From: Dipylidium caninum | Taxonomy: Eukaryota; Platyhelminthes; Cestoda; Cyclophyllidea; Dipylidiidae | Length of the DNA: 64,000 bases | NCBI GenBank assembly: GCA_017562135.1 | Contig: QEYB01000654.1 | Coordinates: 744,001-808,000 of the forward strand | Direction of reading: 5' to 3' | Part shown: in pieces, positions 38,093 to 51,300 of the stretch | Numbering within the stretch: the first letter of the stretch is position 1 | How the letters are laid out: the number at the start of each line of letters is the position of its first letter | Program-made: the position numbers and the translations under genes | The notes under the pieces: model-generated | Told to the model about the DNA's origin: nothing | Database searches by the model: none | Seen by the model: only the letters and a program-made list of their open reading frames with translations

Positions 38093-40322
38093 GGGAACAA
38101 AAAGTCGGGGAAGCGGGAGCGAGATTGGAGAGGACGGTTTGGCGGCGACAAAAGCACACAACAAACAGAAGTGGCCAACACACGAAAGTTAATTTCCTTC
38201 CTACTGGGTAATTTTTGCTTCTCTTGGCATTTACTGACCACTTCAGGGTCGGAAAAAGCTGCAACTCGGGCGAAACAACGGCAAATTAACCATTCTCGAG
38301 GCCTTTTTGCCATCCGATCGTCGGAGGAGATGAGATTTTGCTTATTCTTTCTCGTGTTATCCATCTCCTTGTGGAAATATGCACTACATTCGGATGGTAG
38401 ACTGTAAAGACGTCTCGAGATGGTTTTGTTTTGGTCTAGCGGGGGCAGAGGCGGCGATCGGGAGTCGGGGGAGGCGGAAGGATGAGGTGTCCCGACAGGA
38501 TGAGGCCTTCAAGCCTACTGAGGACCGGAGGGCGCTGACGAGTGGGCGTGTGTGGGACAGGAAGCGGCAGAGGCGGAGGCGGCGAGTGGGACCAAGCGGA
38601 GTCCACACCTCCAGACACAGGGCCAGCTGCCCCGATCTGGAAGGATCACTTGGAATTGCGAATTCAAGTGGAATAGGCGACAAATGGACGGCTGTGGACG
38701 CGCCGATGGCGACGAGGTGGTTGGATGGACGTACTGAAACCGCCCAGTAAATCCTCTGACATCTCCACCCACACCGGAGGACAAAAGACGTAAATTTAGT
38801 CACCTTCTGTTGCATTCAACTGTCTTTTATGCCTTTCTAAACGCGCCATGGGTCAGCTGGGGCCCCGTCTCTGCGGACACGCTCGCCACAGCCACAAAGC
38901 CCCTCCGCCTCGCGGTCAAGACGTCTTCCTACATCAGGCGGACATCGGATGCTCGCGTCGCTCACTCTGGTCATTTACGACGGGCCTCGCCCGGTCTCCA
39001 CTCGCGGCCGCCGGGAGACTCCACGCATGGAATCGAGGGTGGACGATGTCGAATAACCACTCCGCGTCGTGTACAAAGCAGGAATCTTCCCACCCTCCAC
39101 CGACGCCTTTGGAGTATTTTTCACTCTTCCCCTCTCCGCTACCACCTCCCTTGTCACTGAGAGCATCACTTCACAGTTTCCGTAGCTCGGTTGCCATTGC
39201 ATCAGGTTTGTTTCGCTCGCACAACCAGGCTGGGAGTGAAAAAAACCTCGGGAACCAAATGAAGTGCCATCCACCCCCTTTCCAAGAGGCCACGCGCAGA
39301 ATCTGGCCTCCGACGGAGGAAAACCCAGATCCTCGCTGTTTTACAGCCCAAAAAGAGGGGCAGGAGTAGGCAAAAGTCGCTGAGGCAGTTGGCGCAATGC
39401 CTCCGCGGACCTCCCTCACCTTCACCGCTTGTCTGCTTCCGCCTTTCCCAGCAGAAGTAAATAAAAGAGGGGCTCCGTGTTTATTTTCCCTCATCGTCCG
39501 TTTCCTCTCACCCCTCTCCCGCCTCCTCCCAGTCAACGATCCGCCTTACTTTCTCCCTGGGTGGCCGTGTAATTAACTCCCATTGCATAGGCGGGGGGAG
39601 GAAAGGAGTCGGTCGAGGCGAGAGGAAGTGAGAGACAGGACGAAATATGGGCCTGGCCTCGAGACTCTCTCTCTCTCTCTCTCAACCACAAGGGCGTTTA
39701 AGCGCATTTCAATCCTGCGGGATTTTTCGAGTTTTTTCTTATAAAAGGAGTAAAGAGTGGGTTAGGAGGGGGAGGGGGGAAAGCGCGACATAAAGAGGGA
39801 AGTCGACATAGCTGTTTCTTTTTCCCCCTTTCTTTGTTCCTCCTCGATTGTACTAAATTCTGTCCTCTCCTCTGCCGCGTCTGTCGCTCGCGGGGTTGGT
39901 GATTAGGCTTTCTCCCCAAGATGACAAGAATGGGAAGTGGGACATAAAAGGGGCGCTTTTATTTACTCCTCACCCCCCCCCCTTCCACCTCCCCGCCCAG
40001 ACGACAGAATGTCCAAAATTACGGACTTGAATTATGGATGATGGTTACACCGCTCAGACACACACGCACACAAAAATACTCCATCGGAGATTGGTTAGAG
40101 CAGAGGATGCTTTAATTTATTTCCTGTCTGATGTCTGACCGCAAAGCTGTTCACTCCACCCCCCCCCTTGTGCCAGCCCCGTTCTTTCTGTCTCAATCCG
40201 CTTTCGGATGAAATTATTCTCCGCTCCGCGAAGAGACGAAATGGGGCCAGGATGGAGCGATCTTCTGCCCCATTTGGCGTGGTCAAGCGAGTTTAAGCCT
40301 TGTCAGTGGAGCCAGCGCTCTC

Positions 40323-40568
40323 ATTGGATCCCGCGCTAAACGGGATTGGCCAATCAGAATCGCCGCTCAGCTGTTTTTTTGTGCGTGTTCGTGCGCACGC
40401 GGGCCACTGGTACCGTTTCTCCGGGCTGTTTGAGGCATCAGACGGCGGCGCAGACGCAAATACTGCTCAGATCGAGGATGCGGAGACAGCACTGAGTCCT
40501 CTCCAAGCCGGGCATGCGCCTCAACAATAAAATGGCACTAATTTCAAGTCATTTGGCAGGGTATAAAG
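40323..40568 (+). promoter_or_regulatory. Possible promoter: CCAAT pair and TATA box
   Basis: An ATTGG at 40323, a palindromic ATTGGCCAAT at 40345-40354 and a TATAAAG at 40562-40568 lie in one 250-base stretch. ATTGG/CCAAT is the NF-Y site in animals. No downstream gene could be confirmed, so this may be chance or an alternative promoter. Confidence 0.25.
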
Positions 40569-42134
40569 GGACAATTTGGTGTTTTATGCCGGTTGAGACG
40601 ACAATTTGAGAGGGATAAAAGAGTAATTTTGCTCCTTTCTTGTAGAATTACACTCTCCCATTCATGTTCGCCTCTTTTTGCAACCAACGCGGAGGCAGAG
40701 CCATGCAAAGCCTGATTAATTTGCTGCCAGACAACATTAAGCGCCACCACCGGGCGGCTGTACTCGCACGACTCGACATCACGCCAGCCGACTTTGTCCA
40801 GTCTGAGCTTTCAAGGCGTAAAATTGAACTCAGTCCGTTGTCCGGCGCCTCACCCTCCCAGTCGCGTAGGTCGGCGTGCCTCCCGGGGGCGCGCCGATGT
40901 GTCTGGACGCATTCCACGGCGCAGGGGCTTTTTTCCACCTTCCCACCCTTGTTTTCGTCCCGCGTCACAGCCGGGAGGCCGTACGCGACGCTGCCCTGTC
41001 CGTTCACTCCCCACCCCCTTGTCTCCACCTCCGCCCCCATAATTAATTGCAATGTTGTGTGCGAAGGAGGAGCCCTCGAGTGTTACACCACTCTCGGTGA
41101 TTTCGTGTCGCTTTCCCGATCTAACTGCCATTCACTGACAGGAGCAGGTGGGGATGACCTGCGAGTCCCCCGAGTCCGAGACTGAATCCTCCCCAAATCG
41201 GCTCAGCTGGGCATTCCCGACCGCTAGGCATGGACGGGACGGGGGTTGCCCAAATTGCTGCCATAAAAATACACCGAGGGATGCCGCACTCGGGTGTAGA
41301 AAGAATTCGGGCGGGGTGGACGAGGGATGCGATCTGGCGCGTAGAAGGTGTCAAAGTAGTGGTGGGATTCGGACACTCCGTCCGACTTTACACCTCCCGT
41401 CTGCTCGAGCAACTGCACAAGTGGAGAATAAATAGGCTGGTGAAGGCATCGCCAGCCCGGCTGCAATAAACCCGGGCGAATGCGGAATGTTGTGTGGCCT
41501 CGGCGAGGCCCACGGAAAATCCCCCCAACAACAGGCGGTGGGAGCGAATTTTTTCCACGCTGGCAGCGCTGCGGGGCCTTTTTCATCACCAGCATCAAAG
41601 CCCCGCCGCCTGTCCAGACTGGGGCGGCGGGGGCGACAGGGTGTGGGGGGGAGCGGCAGCAAGGCGAAGTGCCACCCACAGCCGCGAAGCCGTTTCACAC
41701 CACCAGTTTGAGTTGACGAAGCGCGCCGATGTAATAGACACACCGACTTGATTTCCCCATGCAGTGTGGAAGCAAAGTGGCGTATCCGCTCTGCCGCGCG
41801 GTTGTTTAATTTCACTCGGATGTGACAAGTGTCGTTTCGCCCCATCATAAATTCCAGCCTCTCCATAAATCACAATTTGTCTCTTTTAATAGAAGAAGAG
41901 AAATTTGTGCTGCCACTCGTTTTTTTTAATACTCGAGTACATATTTACACGAGGAGACGGGGGCTGAGCCGCCTCTCCTCCCCCTGACAGTGGACAAAAA
42001 AGGTGATCGGAGGGCAGAGTGCATTTCGCCCCCTAACACCCAACTGTCTGGGTAAAATCACAGATTAAAACGCCCAACTGGGGAAGAGTGAGGGAGAGAA
42101 ACTGGCGTGTTACTTGCCTCGATAAGATTTATTT

Positions 42135-42150
42135 GGGGGGGGGGGGGGGG
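42135..42150. repeat. 16-base G run
   Basis: An uninterrupted poly-G run followed by C and further G-rich sequence. It could form a G-quadruplex. Similar but shorter runs occur at 59392 (C) and 61853 (G). Confidence 0.9.
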
Positions 42151-44839
42151 CGGTGGTCGGCCGGAGTGGGGAAGGGGGGAATGTCTTCCTCCCTCGTCGT
42201 CTCACTTTCGCGTCCCACCTTAAAGCTTGCAGCAAAAATTTGTCGAGGTGAAGGAAAGCGAACAGAGGCGAGTTGAGTTAAAAGCTTGTCCGACTTTACT
42301 CGGGTCTCCCCGCAACCTTCTTATACAAGCGGGGCGTAAAAATCTCCCCCCCCCACCTCGTCGTGTCTTTTGACCCCAGTGGAAGGTTGCCTTAGAATTT
42401 GAAGCCGTCAGCTCCGCATAAACAGCCCATCTCGGCAGTATCCAACTCGGAGATGTGTAAATTTTTGGCATTTCTTCGAAAAAATGTGTGGCATTAAGTG
42501 AGGGGGGCGTAGTTTTCCCCCGCGTTGAGTGAACTGGCCGGACGGGGAGGGGCCAACGCGGAAAGCGTCCCCGAGCGAAACGACAGCAAGGCGGTCTTGT
42601 AATCTGCCGACCAGTGGCAAATAAAAGTTACGAAGAGGAGGAGGTTGAACCAACAAATCATCAAAAACGCCGACTTCAACAGGTTATTGCCCTTTCGGTG
42701 TACCATAAAAACGCACCATCTTCACTGTCAGACCGCTAAAGTGACTGTGTCTCGTGCCCAGTGCCACCACCGACACTGTCATCATTATTAGCATTACTTG
42801 GTTTTCCCTGAACAAAGAAACACCTCAGTCGGCATCCACCAGCCACAACGGTGAATGCCCTCTCCTTCGGGGAGTGTGTCGCAGGAGGAGAAGAGAGGGC
42901 CGAGGAATCGACAGGGCCTGGTGTAGCAGAACGCCAGACGGCAAAGAGGGAGTGTTAGTGTGCTACTAGGGAGAGACGAGGACCCCAAACGCGCCCCATC
43001 CGCTTCGTCGAATGATGAGACTGTAGACACACACTACCGGTGAGACCACCAAGTGGAATGGAAGGTTGATGGAGAACTTTAGTGTAAACTGCTACATCCG
43101 ACTTGGGTAGCTTTCAAAATTTAGCAATTACAGCTTGACCTCTGCGGAGGAGGGCGAGGGGGGACGTGGAGGAGAGGGACGAAGAGGGAGGAAGGACGAG
43201 GAGGAGCACTTGGGGTTAGACGAATTGCGTAGTGGAGAGCAAGTAATGCGCCAACGGAGTTGATTTACTTGCCAAGGGAGAGGCAGGGGACGATAATGAT
43301 GATGATGATGACGGGGAGGCGGGGGGGGGAGGCGGAGCATTCCATGCCACTTGGGTGTCTACGAGGACAGGCAGCGCCCAAGGGTCTTGTGAATTATTTA
43401 GAGTCGTAATGATTCACATTTGGAGGGCGCCTCCCGCCTCAAAGGACATCGGGAGAGAGGAATTCACGCGCCCAAGATTTATGTATGCAAAAAATTCACT
43501 TCAACCAGACCTTTGAAGGTGCATATTAAGGGAAGAAGAGCTGGTGATGAAGAAAATACATGGGGGAAGCGAACTCTCAACAAAAGTGTAAATTTAAAAC
43601 GGTTGAGGCGGCGACCTTAAAAGTCGCCTCTGGTGAGCGGGTTACTGAAAGTTGATTTCATAAATTCAAACAAAATGATAGAAATTCTTGAGAACAATCT
43701 CTAAGATATGAGGCGGAGATTTTTAATCCCTTACTCACAATTAATTTGTTCCGTGGGAAAGCAATTAGAAATCATGGAAAACAGCACAAAATTATTCACA
43801 GGACTTATTAAATTGAGATTGAGCAATACAAGATTACTTTGTCTCCCTGTTGAAAAACCAGCATAATTCTTTAATTAAAGAGCACCAAAGCCATTTATTT
43901 TAACTGCAGGTAAAAAGGTTATAAAGTGTGTCCAAACACTCCTGCCACTTTGGGGATAATTTGCCGAATCACTTTACTGTTTGTTTTAATCACTCCACGT
44001 CTTATACAGTCGCAGGAGAAGAAAATAAAAGTTCTTAGGCTAAAATCTATGCGATTTAGAAATGTCGGTTAGCTTGCGAGACAGGGGAGTTAATCTCTCC
44101 AGAAGTTTCACCTTATTTAATAATGCAAGAAGTCTGTCGAATGAACTACTCACACCCCCATAAAAGGTGCAATGTTTCATTGAAGAAGAGAAATGTAGGC
44201 AGCAGGAGATCAAAAGAGACGGGATAATTGTCTCCAAAAGGGGTGGACGCACGAAAACGTGGTGGGGAGGGGTTTGGCCCACGCCCTCGTGAGTGCAAAG
44301 GCAAAAGGGTCAAGTGAGAAGTTAGATGAGTTGGTGAAAAAGGAGGCGAAGCGATGGCAAGTGTGAATGAAAGCTCACCTCGGCTTCAGACGGCAGCTCA
44401 GACGAAGGCGCGAGGGAGAATCCAGTGGGATGCAACCGTCGAAACAATGCCCCTCGGCTAAAAATAAACGATAAAAAATCCCTTCGAGATATATTAAACA
44501 CGAAAACTGGGGAAAAAAGGGGGATTTCAAGTCGCGGACGCTGGTTATCGTAAATGTAAGAGACAAATGCTCAGCGGAGGAGTATGAGAGAGAAAAGTGC
44601 CAAAAATGAACGAAAGTGAATGATTAGAAATGGAAATCACGTATTAGCCGTGCGGACATGAAATATGGAAGTTACCACGAGGGAGATAGGAAAAGCAGTT
44701 AGAATACAAACGCAGCCAGGAAAACAAATTTAAGAAATGCTTAAAATCTTTGGTGACAGGGTGGGGTGGAGCGAATAAAAGAGGCGTCGGAGAGGGTTTT
44801 CTGGTAAATTCGCAAGATGCCTCGTCCACCTTAACACAG

Positions 44840-47800
44840 GCGGATTTACTTCCTCCATCTGACGGCAACGTGGAAGACACAAACGCCTCACTTCCCAAGG
44901 CGAATCACAACGACAGAGGCAAGACATTGCGCCTATCCTCTCGGTCGATCAAATCCCCACGACAAGGCACTGACGTCGGCATGTTGGTTGTCAGTTTACT
45001 GCGCTGAGGCGAGTGACGGAGACGGGAGGAGGGCGGATGGCGGAGAGGCGGAGAGGAGGAAGCGACCCTCACGAAGAATGTGCGAAGGAGGACGCTTCAC
45101 TGGGCGCCCGAATGCCGCACTCCCCTTGTCCGCCTTCGACGCGGCGCGGGGGGGCAGCCGCGGGGGTGTTGGGGGTCTCTGAGAGAGGCTTCACCGCGTC
45201 CGCACTACTCATTCGTGCCTCCCTCGTGGCAAGCGCCGGGCGGTCCGGCGTGTGCTCGCCTCTCCCTCAGCCACAACGGCGATTTCACCTCCGTCGCGCG
45301 CGGGAGGACGCCCAGTCTGCCGTTGTCCTGTGGCGCCGCTGAGGGCGACTGGGAGAGGCGCGGCACCGCGACCGACTACAGGCAGGTGATGCCACACCGT
45401 CCACCGAGGAAACGCAACCGACTGACGTGGCAACGCGTGGCGTCGTCAGTGCAGACAGGCCAATCGACCGCTCGTCTGGCCCTCGTCACGACGCCACACT
45501 GACAGAGCGCGGCTGGGGGCGGGGAGGGGGAGGAGGGGGAGGAGGAGGAGATGGGGAGGCGGAGGAGTCGCGCACTGCTGCCGAGCGGTGGTGGCAAGTG
45601 GACGACTTCACCAGCAGCGTGTTGCTGGTTGCGTGAGCTCGGCCGTGGGCAGCCCCGTCGCGGCCGCGACGACGACGTGGTGAAGTTGGGCGCACTCCGA
45701 GGCGAGGGGCTCTTCCACGCACGTGGTGATGAATGACTGCCAGCCAGCAAGTCAGGCAGTCGCCCACCGCCTCTCCCACTCGCTTCCTTCCTCACACCCT
45801 CCGCTCCGCTCCACTCCACTCCGCTCCACTCCACTCCACTCTTCCTCGCACCCCTCCGCCACCACCGCCACCGCCATCGCCCCCGCGCCGAATGCCTTCC
45901 CGTCAATGTGCTGACATTCCGCCGGTGTGAAAGTCGTATATCTCGAGGCGGGCGAGAAGCATCAACGCCAAATCGTGTTGTCGAGTGTCGGAGTGAGCTG
46001 CCCGCGGACCGGAATGTCCGGCGAGGTGCAAGCGGAGGCGGGTGTGGCCACCGCGCAACGGATTCGACGGCCACGTGCACCATGCTCGACTGGCCGCCTC
46101 TACTCGGGCAGTCGCGCCTCCCTCCTCCTTCCGCCGTCGTCCCACCCTCCTCCCACCACGGCACCGTCATCAACACCATCATCACCATCCGGCATTTACG
46201 TTTACGCCTCCGCCTCCGCCTCCGCCTCCATCTCCACCTCCATCCTCCACCTCCACCTCCGCCTCCGCCTCCATTAAGCACCTCGGTTGCCTCTGCAACT
46301 GCAGGTGCCTCCGCCTCGTGTCGAGTGGAAGAGAAAACATGGTTCCACAGGCGGCAGGCAGGCAAAAGCGCTCCTCGTTCACATCCACACAACCTTGCAA
46401 GTCATTCACGAGAGCAACGCGAGGACAATTATTTTCTCGCTCGTTCACTCGTCCACCGGCTCGCTAGCTCGCCTCACCCACCTCGGCCGCCGTCCATCTC
46501 CGCCGCCGCGAGGAGTCCGCCTCCTCCGCCCTCCCGCGGCCGCGTTCAAAGCGGCTGCCTCGCAGATGCCGCGAAGCTGCTCCATCAGCGTCCAAAGACG
46601 CTCGTCTGCTGACTCACACTTCTCTCGGCGTGTGAGAAGGCAATTTCGCTCCCGCCTGCTCCCGCCTCCCCCTCCTCCTCCTCCTCCTCTCCCACCTCCA
46701 CCTCCACCTGCACCTGCACCTCCACCCTCGTCGACGCGAACCCGCACTTAACCCCACGCCGTCGACATTCGTCCCAAAACCGGAGAACAAGGCATCTCAC
46801 CTCCCCTCCTCCCTCTCTCCCATCCCTCCTCTTCCTTTCCCTCCCTCTCTCCCTTCCGCTCGCCTCCTCTGCCCTCCATGTCCTCGTCCTCGCCGGTTCC
46901 CTCCCCTCCCCTCCCCTCGGCACAACCACCCTCTTCCTCCTTCCTCTACGCTCTTGTGCCCCTCCCTCTCCCCCTCATATACACCTCCGTCCTTCCTCCC
47001 ATCTCCCTCGTCGTCCACACATCACACACACCACACACACCGACTGGGAAATTGGCCGCGGTGCTGCACTCAGCCACGATGACGTGGCCGTCAACACGTC
47101 CACGAAATCAGCAGTTGGTGGCAAGTGCTGTTGAGTCGGGTAAAAGAGTTTTCAGTTTTTATTCAGGAAAATGGTTTGATCTTCCTCCTCCTGCCTCCTC
47201 CCCTCCTCCTCTTCCCTTTCCACCAATCACAATTTTGTCTCCGCGGGCGCCCACCACTGCGTCTACGCTTTTTCACACTGCCTCCTCTGCCAACAGTCCT
47301 CAATCAACGCGCTCCCTGCCGCTTTGCCGAGCAGCCGCCCAGCCGCCACCCGGTCCATCCCCGTCATCCCCCATTCAACCGTGTCCACCCTTTTTCGCTT
47401 CCTCCTCCACCTCCGTCTTCACCTCTGTCTTCACCACCACCACCACCCTTTCTTACCCTTTCTTTCCGTCTTCCTTCTTCACTCTTGCCTGCCCCTCATC
47501 GACGCTTTCCTCCCCCCTCTCTCCCCTCCCCCTCCCCCCTCCCCCCTCCCCCCTCCTCCTCCTCCTACTCCTACTCTCATCGCCATGCGTCAGCGTCAGC
47601 GCTTCGTCGCGGTGTAAACGGAGAGGGCGGAGCGGAGTGTAGGCACTTTTGCCCCAAGCAAAACCACTTCTCCCCTTGGGGAGTCACGTTGGCCGAGACC
47701 ACAGACAAACGCCACCGCGTTCATATCCCACCCCGACACCCTCCACTGCCGTCCCTCCCTGCCACCCACCTCCGCCCGCCCCTCCTCGCCTCACGCGTCG

Positions 47801-48394
47801 CCGCTGCGCTGGCGATTCTTCCGTCGTGCGCAAGTGACCGGTTGGGCCGAGTGAGAGGCCCGTCGGCGGTCACGCTGACGCTGACGCTGACGGTGACGGT
47901 GACGCTGACGGTGAGCCAGTACGGCCACCCGTCTTCCTCGAGCCCACAGACCCGTGGTCCTCGCGTGCGCCTCCACGCGGTTGTCGGTCACGGGCAAACC
48001 GCGTTTGACGCCGCGTTTCCACTCCCTTTCGCGTGCCTCAATAAACCGACCGTAAACGGTTTCCTCTCGCACACACACTTCCACTCCCACCTCCGTCTGC
48101 ACCGCCCCGCCACAGCCACCTCCGCCTCCGCCTCCGCCTCCGCTCTCGCCTCGTCCTCACCTGCGTCGACACGTCAACGTCTCTGTCCCCGTCCGCCGGC
48201 ACTCCGTATCGAGTTGGCCACTCGAAGAGGTGGATTCCGTGGCCTCAGTTTTGGGCTTACAGGACGTGAATCCGCCTGTTCCGAAAGTTGCTTCAGACGA
48301 GCTGATGGCAGGCGAGGCCTTCACGCCGTGGTCTGGGGCAGCGGCCTACGTCTCGTGGCCGTCACCGTCGTGTGGGCCTTCACGCGGCTCAATG
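44840..48394 (+). repeat. Large inverted repeat, left arm
   Basis: About 3.55 kb that matches 54950-58400 in reverse complement. Anchors: the cggcatgttggttgtcag block near 44978 pairs with 58220-58250; the tissue around 46570-46670 pairs, apparently base for base, with 56560-56660; and ggtctggggcagcggccta near 48332 pairs with the block near 55000. It is rich in GCCTCC-, CTCCTC- and CTGACG-type repeats. Reading frames are long because of composition and are not kept between the arms, so the sequence looks non-coding. The outer limit is blurred: weak similarity may extend to about 44770. Confidence 0.85.
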
Positions 48395-51300
48395 ACCCTC
48401 TGGTGAAAGTCAAATTGTCTCCCTCAATCACATATTCTGCACGAATTGCATTCTTTTACTTCACCTTCACGAGCGTAATACATGGATTTCCATTTCCGTG
48501 TTTCGTAATGGGACGTAAGCGGCAACTACTCGCTCCTCCGGTGCCTTTCTCAAGCGCTGCCAATTCTGCATTCCGCCCGCTTCAACCGCCCTTTTTGCTT
48601 CATTTCTCCTCCCTTACTCTTCTCCTCCTCCTTCCTCCGCCATTAAATCCGCGGCTCGGAGGCACGCGGATACTGCGTGAATTTGAAACGGCTTTCAAAA
48701 GAAAAACACTTTTCTGACTCACTTGGGCTGATTCAGTGGCCACTCTTTAATTAATGTAGTGTTAATCGCGGGTCACCTCATTTCCCGCCCAAAGTGCCCT
48801 CCGCTCCCGTGATTTTACAACCACACTTCCCGTCGGCATTCCACGAAAAGCGGTGATTTTATTTCCTGAGTGTGTGTAGCGGATTCCCGTGGATGTGGCA
48901 GACATGAGTGTCTTCAGCCAGCCTTCCCTCGAAACCAATCGCTTCTACAGGCCGTCTCGAAGAAATCGTGGACTTTTCACGCCCTCCTTTGCCCCCCCAC
49001 ACCCTCCCCCGCGGACGCCCTCCCCGCCTCCTGCCGAGAACCTCGGGGCTCTCAACTGGCCGGTTGACGGCGTGTGAAGACGTCTATTAGGCCGATGTCG
49101 AGTCTCGTCTCCAAAAACTAACTGCCACCGACTCTGTCAACACAGCGACGCGAACAGACACAAAATCGCACCGCATGCAGCGGAAGAGTGGAAAAGACAC
49201 GATACCGGACACGCGTACTCGACCGTACGTTTGCCATTGCACCTGACAAGGCGCTGTCAGGCAAGTTGAAATGTCAACTTGTATTTTCTGCATTTCGACG
49301 CGGAGGCAGGAGGGGGAGGCAGGAGGACGTGTGTGTGCACAAAAAAGTGCATTAAAACGTGCCTTTTCCTTTGTATGCGTGTAGACGCAAGCGTGGTTTT
49401 TTTTTCTCTTTGCGCAAACGACATTTGAAAGCAACAGCGTGAGAAATCAACGCCCAAAATGAGTGGCGGTTGGTGAGGCGGTAGCGGTGGTCGGAACCGG
49501 CCGCCGAAGGCGTACGACCGCGGTGTGGCGCGTTGAGGCAGGATTCGGAGCACTTAATCTGACGATTTGCGTGTTCTCGACGCCACGATACACACCACAA
49601 CGCCGCCCACCTTCGTATGCGCCGTGGCGGCGAGGGGGGGGTGCGGTAGGTGCTTGTCTTATTGACGTCTTAAACGGCGTCAGTGGTGCTTTATTGAGGG
49701 TAAATAATCGTCGACCGGCGAGCTATGCGCCCGGCGTGATGTATGTGGCAGGCTTAAGCACCAAAGCGAGGCAGAAAGAAGAGTTTTGGCGGCGCCTGCT
49801 ATTGTTGACAAGTAATTTTTAAGGTGGCCCTCCACCCCCCCACTCCCACCTCCGGTAGTGCGGTGAAGATTCACAGCAAGATAAACACGCATGCAGCTGC
49901 GAGCGTTGCATTGACCCTCGGCGCTTCGTACGCCAGTTTGACCACCCGCACCCACGGCACCCTCCATTGTGACGCGTGATTCAAACAGGCGCCGAGAAGG
50001 TCCTAACTCGGCCATGCGATGTGTGCCTTCCGCTGATTGGTTGTCACTGACCTTGACAGTCAAGGTGACTGCCGAAGTGGAAGGCGGAGTGAGTGGGGCT
50101 ATAGCAGGCAGATAGGCCTCCAGACGGCTAGAAGGATTGGTTGGTTGATTAATAATTAAGTTCACGCGGAATAACGCTCCATCCGACCTCGGCACTTCGG
50201 CCAGAGTTGGAGGAACTTTGTGTGAGAGACTCTGCCGGGATGAGAGGGAGAAACGGAGGAGGCGGAGACGGAGATGGGGGAAGAGAGATGGGCACCTTGA
50301 GAGTGTCTAAACGCAATGGCCCGAGTCTCCCGCAACGTTGAGCGCTTTTCATGCCCCTCGAAAGCGAGGTCTCGTCCCACGGGCCCGGACGGTTGCGTCC
50401 AGGGCGACGGGGCCATCAGCAGAGAGCATTTAGACACAGTCTGTCAGGTCAAACTCTGACCAGCACCCTCTACCTTGTCGTAGAGGGTAAGGAAGGGGGA
50501 CAGGTAGTGAGTGACATCGCTTGATCACAAATCACCTCGCTGGCCTGGACGCTTGACAGCATGCCAGAGTGGCCACTTCGCCTCGAGTGTTATGACAGCA
50601 AAGTCACCCGCCACCTCTTACTCCTTTCCATCACACTGTATACGTCAAGCTGTGTCCAATCGGCACAGTTATCTCTTGCCCCATTAGGGCACTCGAATAC
50701 TACTGATTAGTGTTTCAGCAAAACTGGGACAAAACGTCAGTCCGCACTCGGTCTAACGCGACCCAACAGCCCCCAGCTGGAAACTCCTTCGAATAGGGCC
50801 AAGTAGCCCCTGCAGACACTTTGACGGAGAAAAAAAAGAGGTGAAGGAGGAGGAGGAAAAGCACCAAGCCCAGGAAGAGAGTGGGAAAACGGCGCAAGTT
50901 TATTCCTCGAGGAAATTCTGTTTTTGCTAAGGTTAATAATAAACATGGGCAGAAAGCCCAGTTTTTGAATAAATGAAAATGCTGCGTATAATTCCCTAAA
51001 CATTTCACATTAAATGTATACACTCTTTGGGGTCACACATGTGTGACTAGTTTGATTTATGCCCTCGACGGCAACTGACCGTACCAAAGCTGCTGTTTCT
51101 AGGCGTATGAAAAGACAACCGAATGATTTTAGACTAGTGAGGAATCACGACTTGGGACAGTTTGAGTAGAATTTCTTCCGCCTCCTCCGCCCTCCAACCC
51201 TCGCCACGGTCTCCGCGGCGTGGCAACCTTTGGGTCCATTCGATGGGAGATTAATTAGTGGCCAGGGCCAGTGCGTCGTTTGTCTAGTGGACGTAGACGC

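Larger units (their letters stand above)
36671..44839. other. Repeat-rich region without recognised genes
   Basis: GC-rich sequence with scattered simple repeats and an AT-rich island at about 43.6-44.0 kb. Frames of 100-275 codons overlap on both strands without domains or splice structure. A promoter-like cluster at 40.3-40.6 kb is listed separately. Confidence 0.45.

Noticed and set aside
45376..46392. 338-codon open frame on the - strand
   Set aside because: Low-complexity Gly/Arg/Pro sequence in the same arm, not conserved in frame with the second arm.
47125..48717. 530-codon open frame on the + strand
   Set aside because: It lies mostly in an inverted repeat arm. The other arm breaks the frame repeatedly, the composition is Pro/Ser/Leu from CTCC-type repeats, and no domain is visible.
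50052..50127. 76-base exon-like segment on the - strand ending AVTLTVK before gtcagt
   Set aside because: Too short and without a recognisable domain; splice-like ends are expected by chance at this length.
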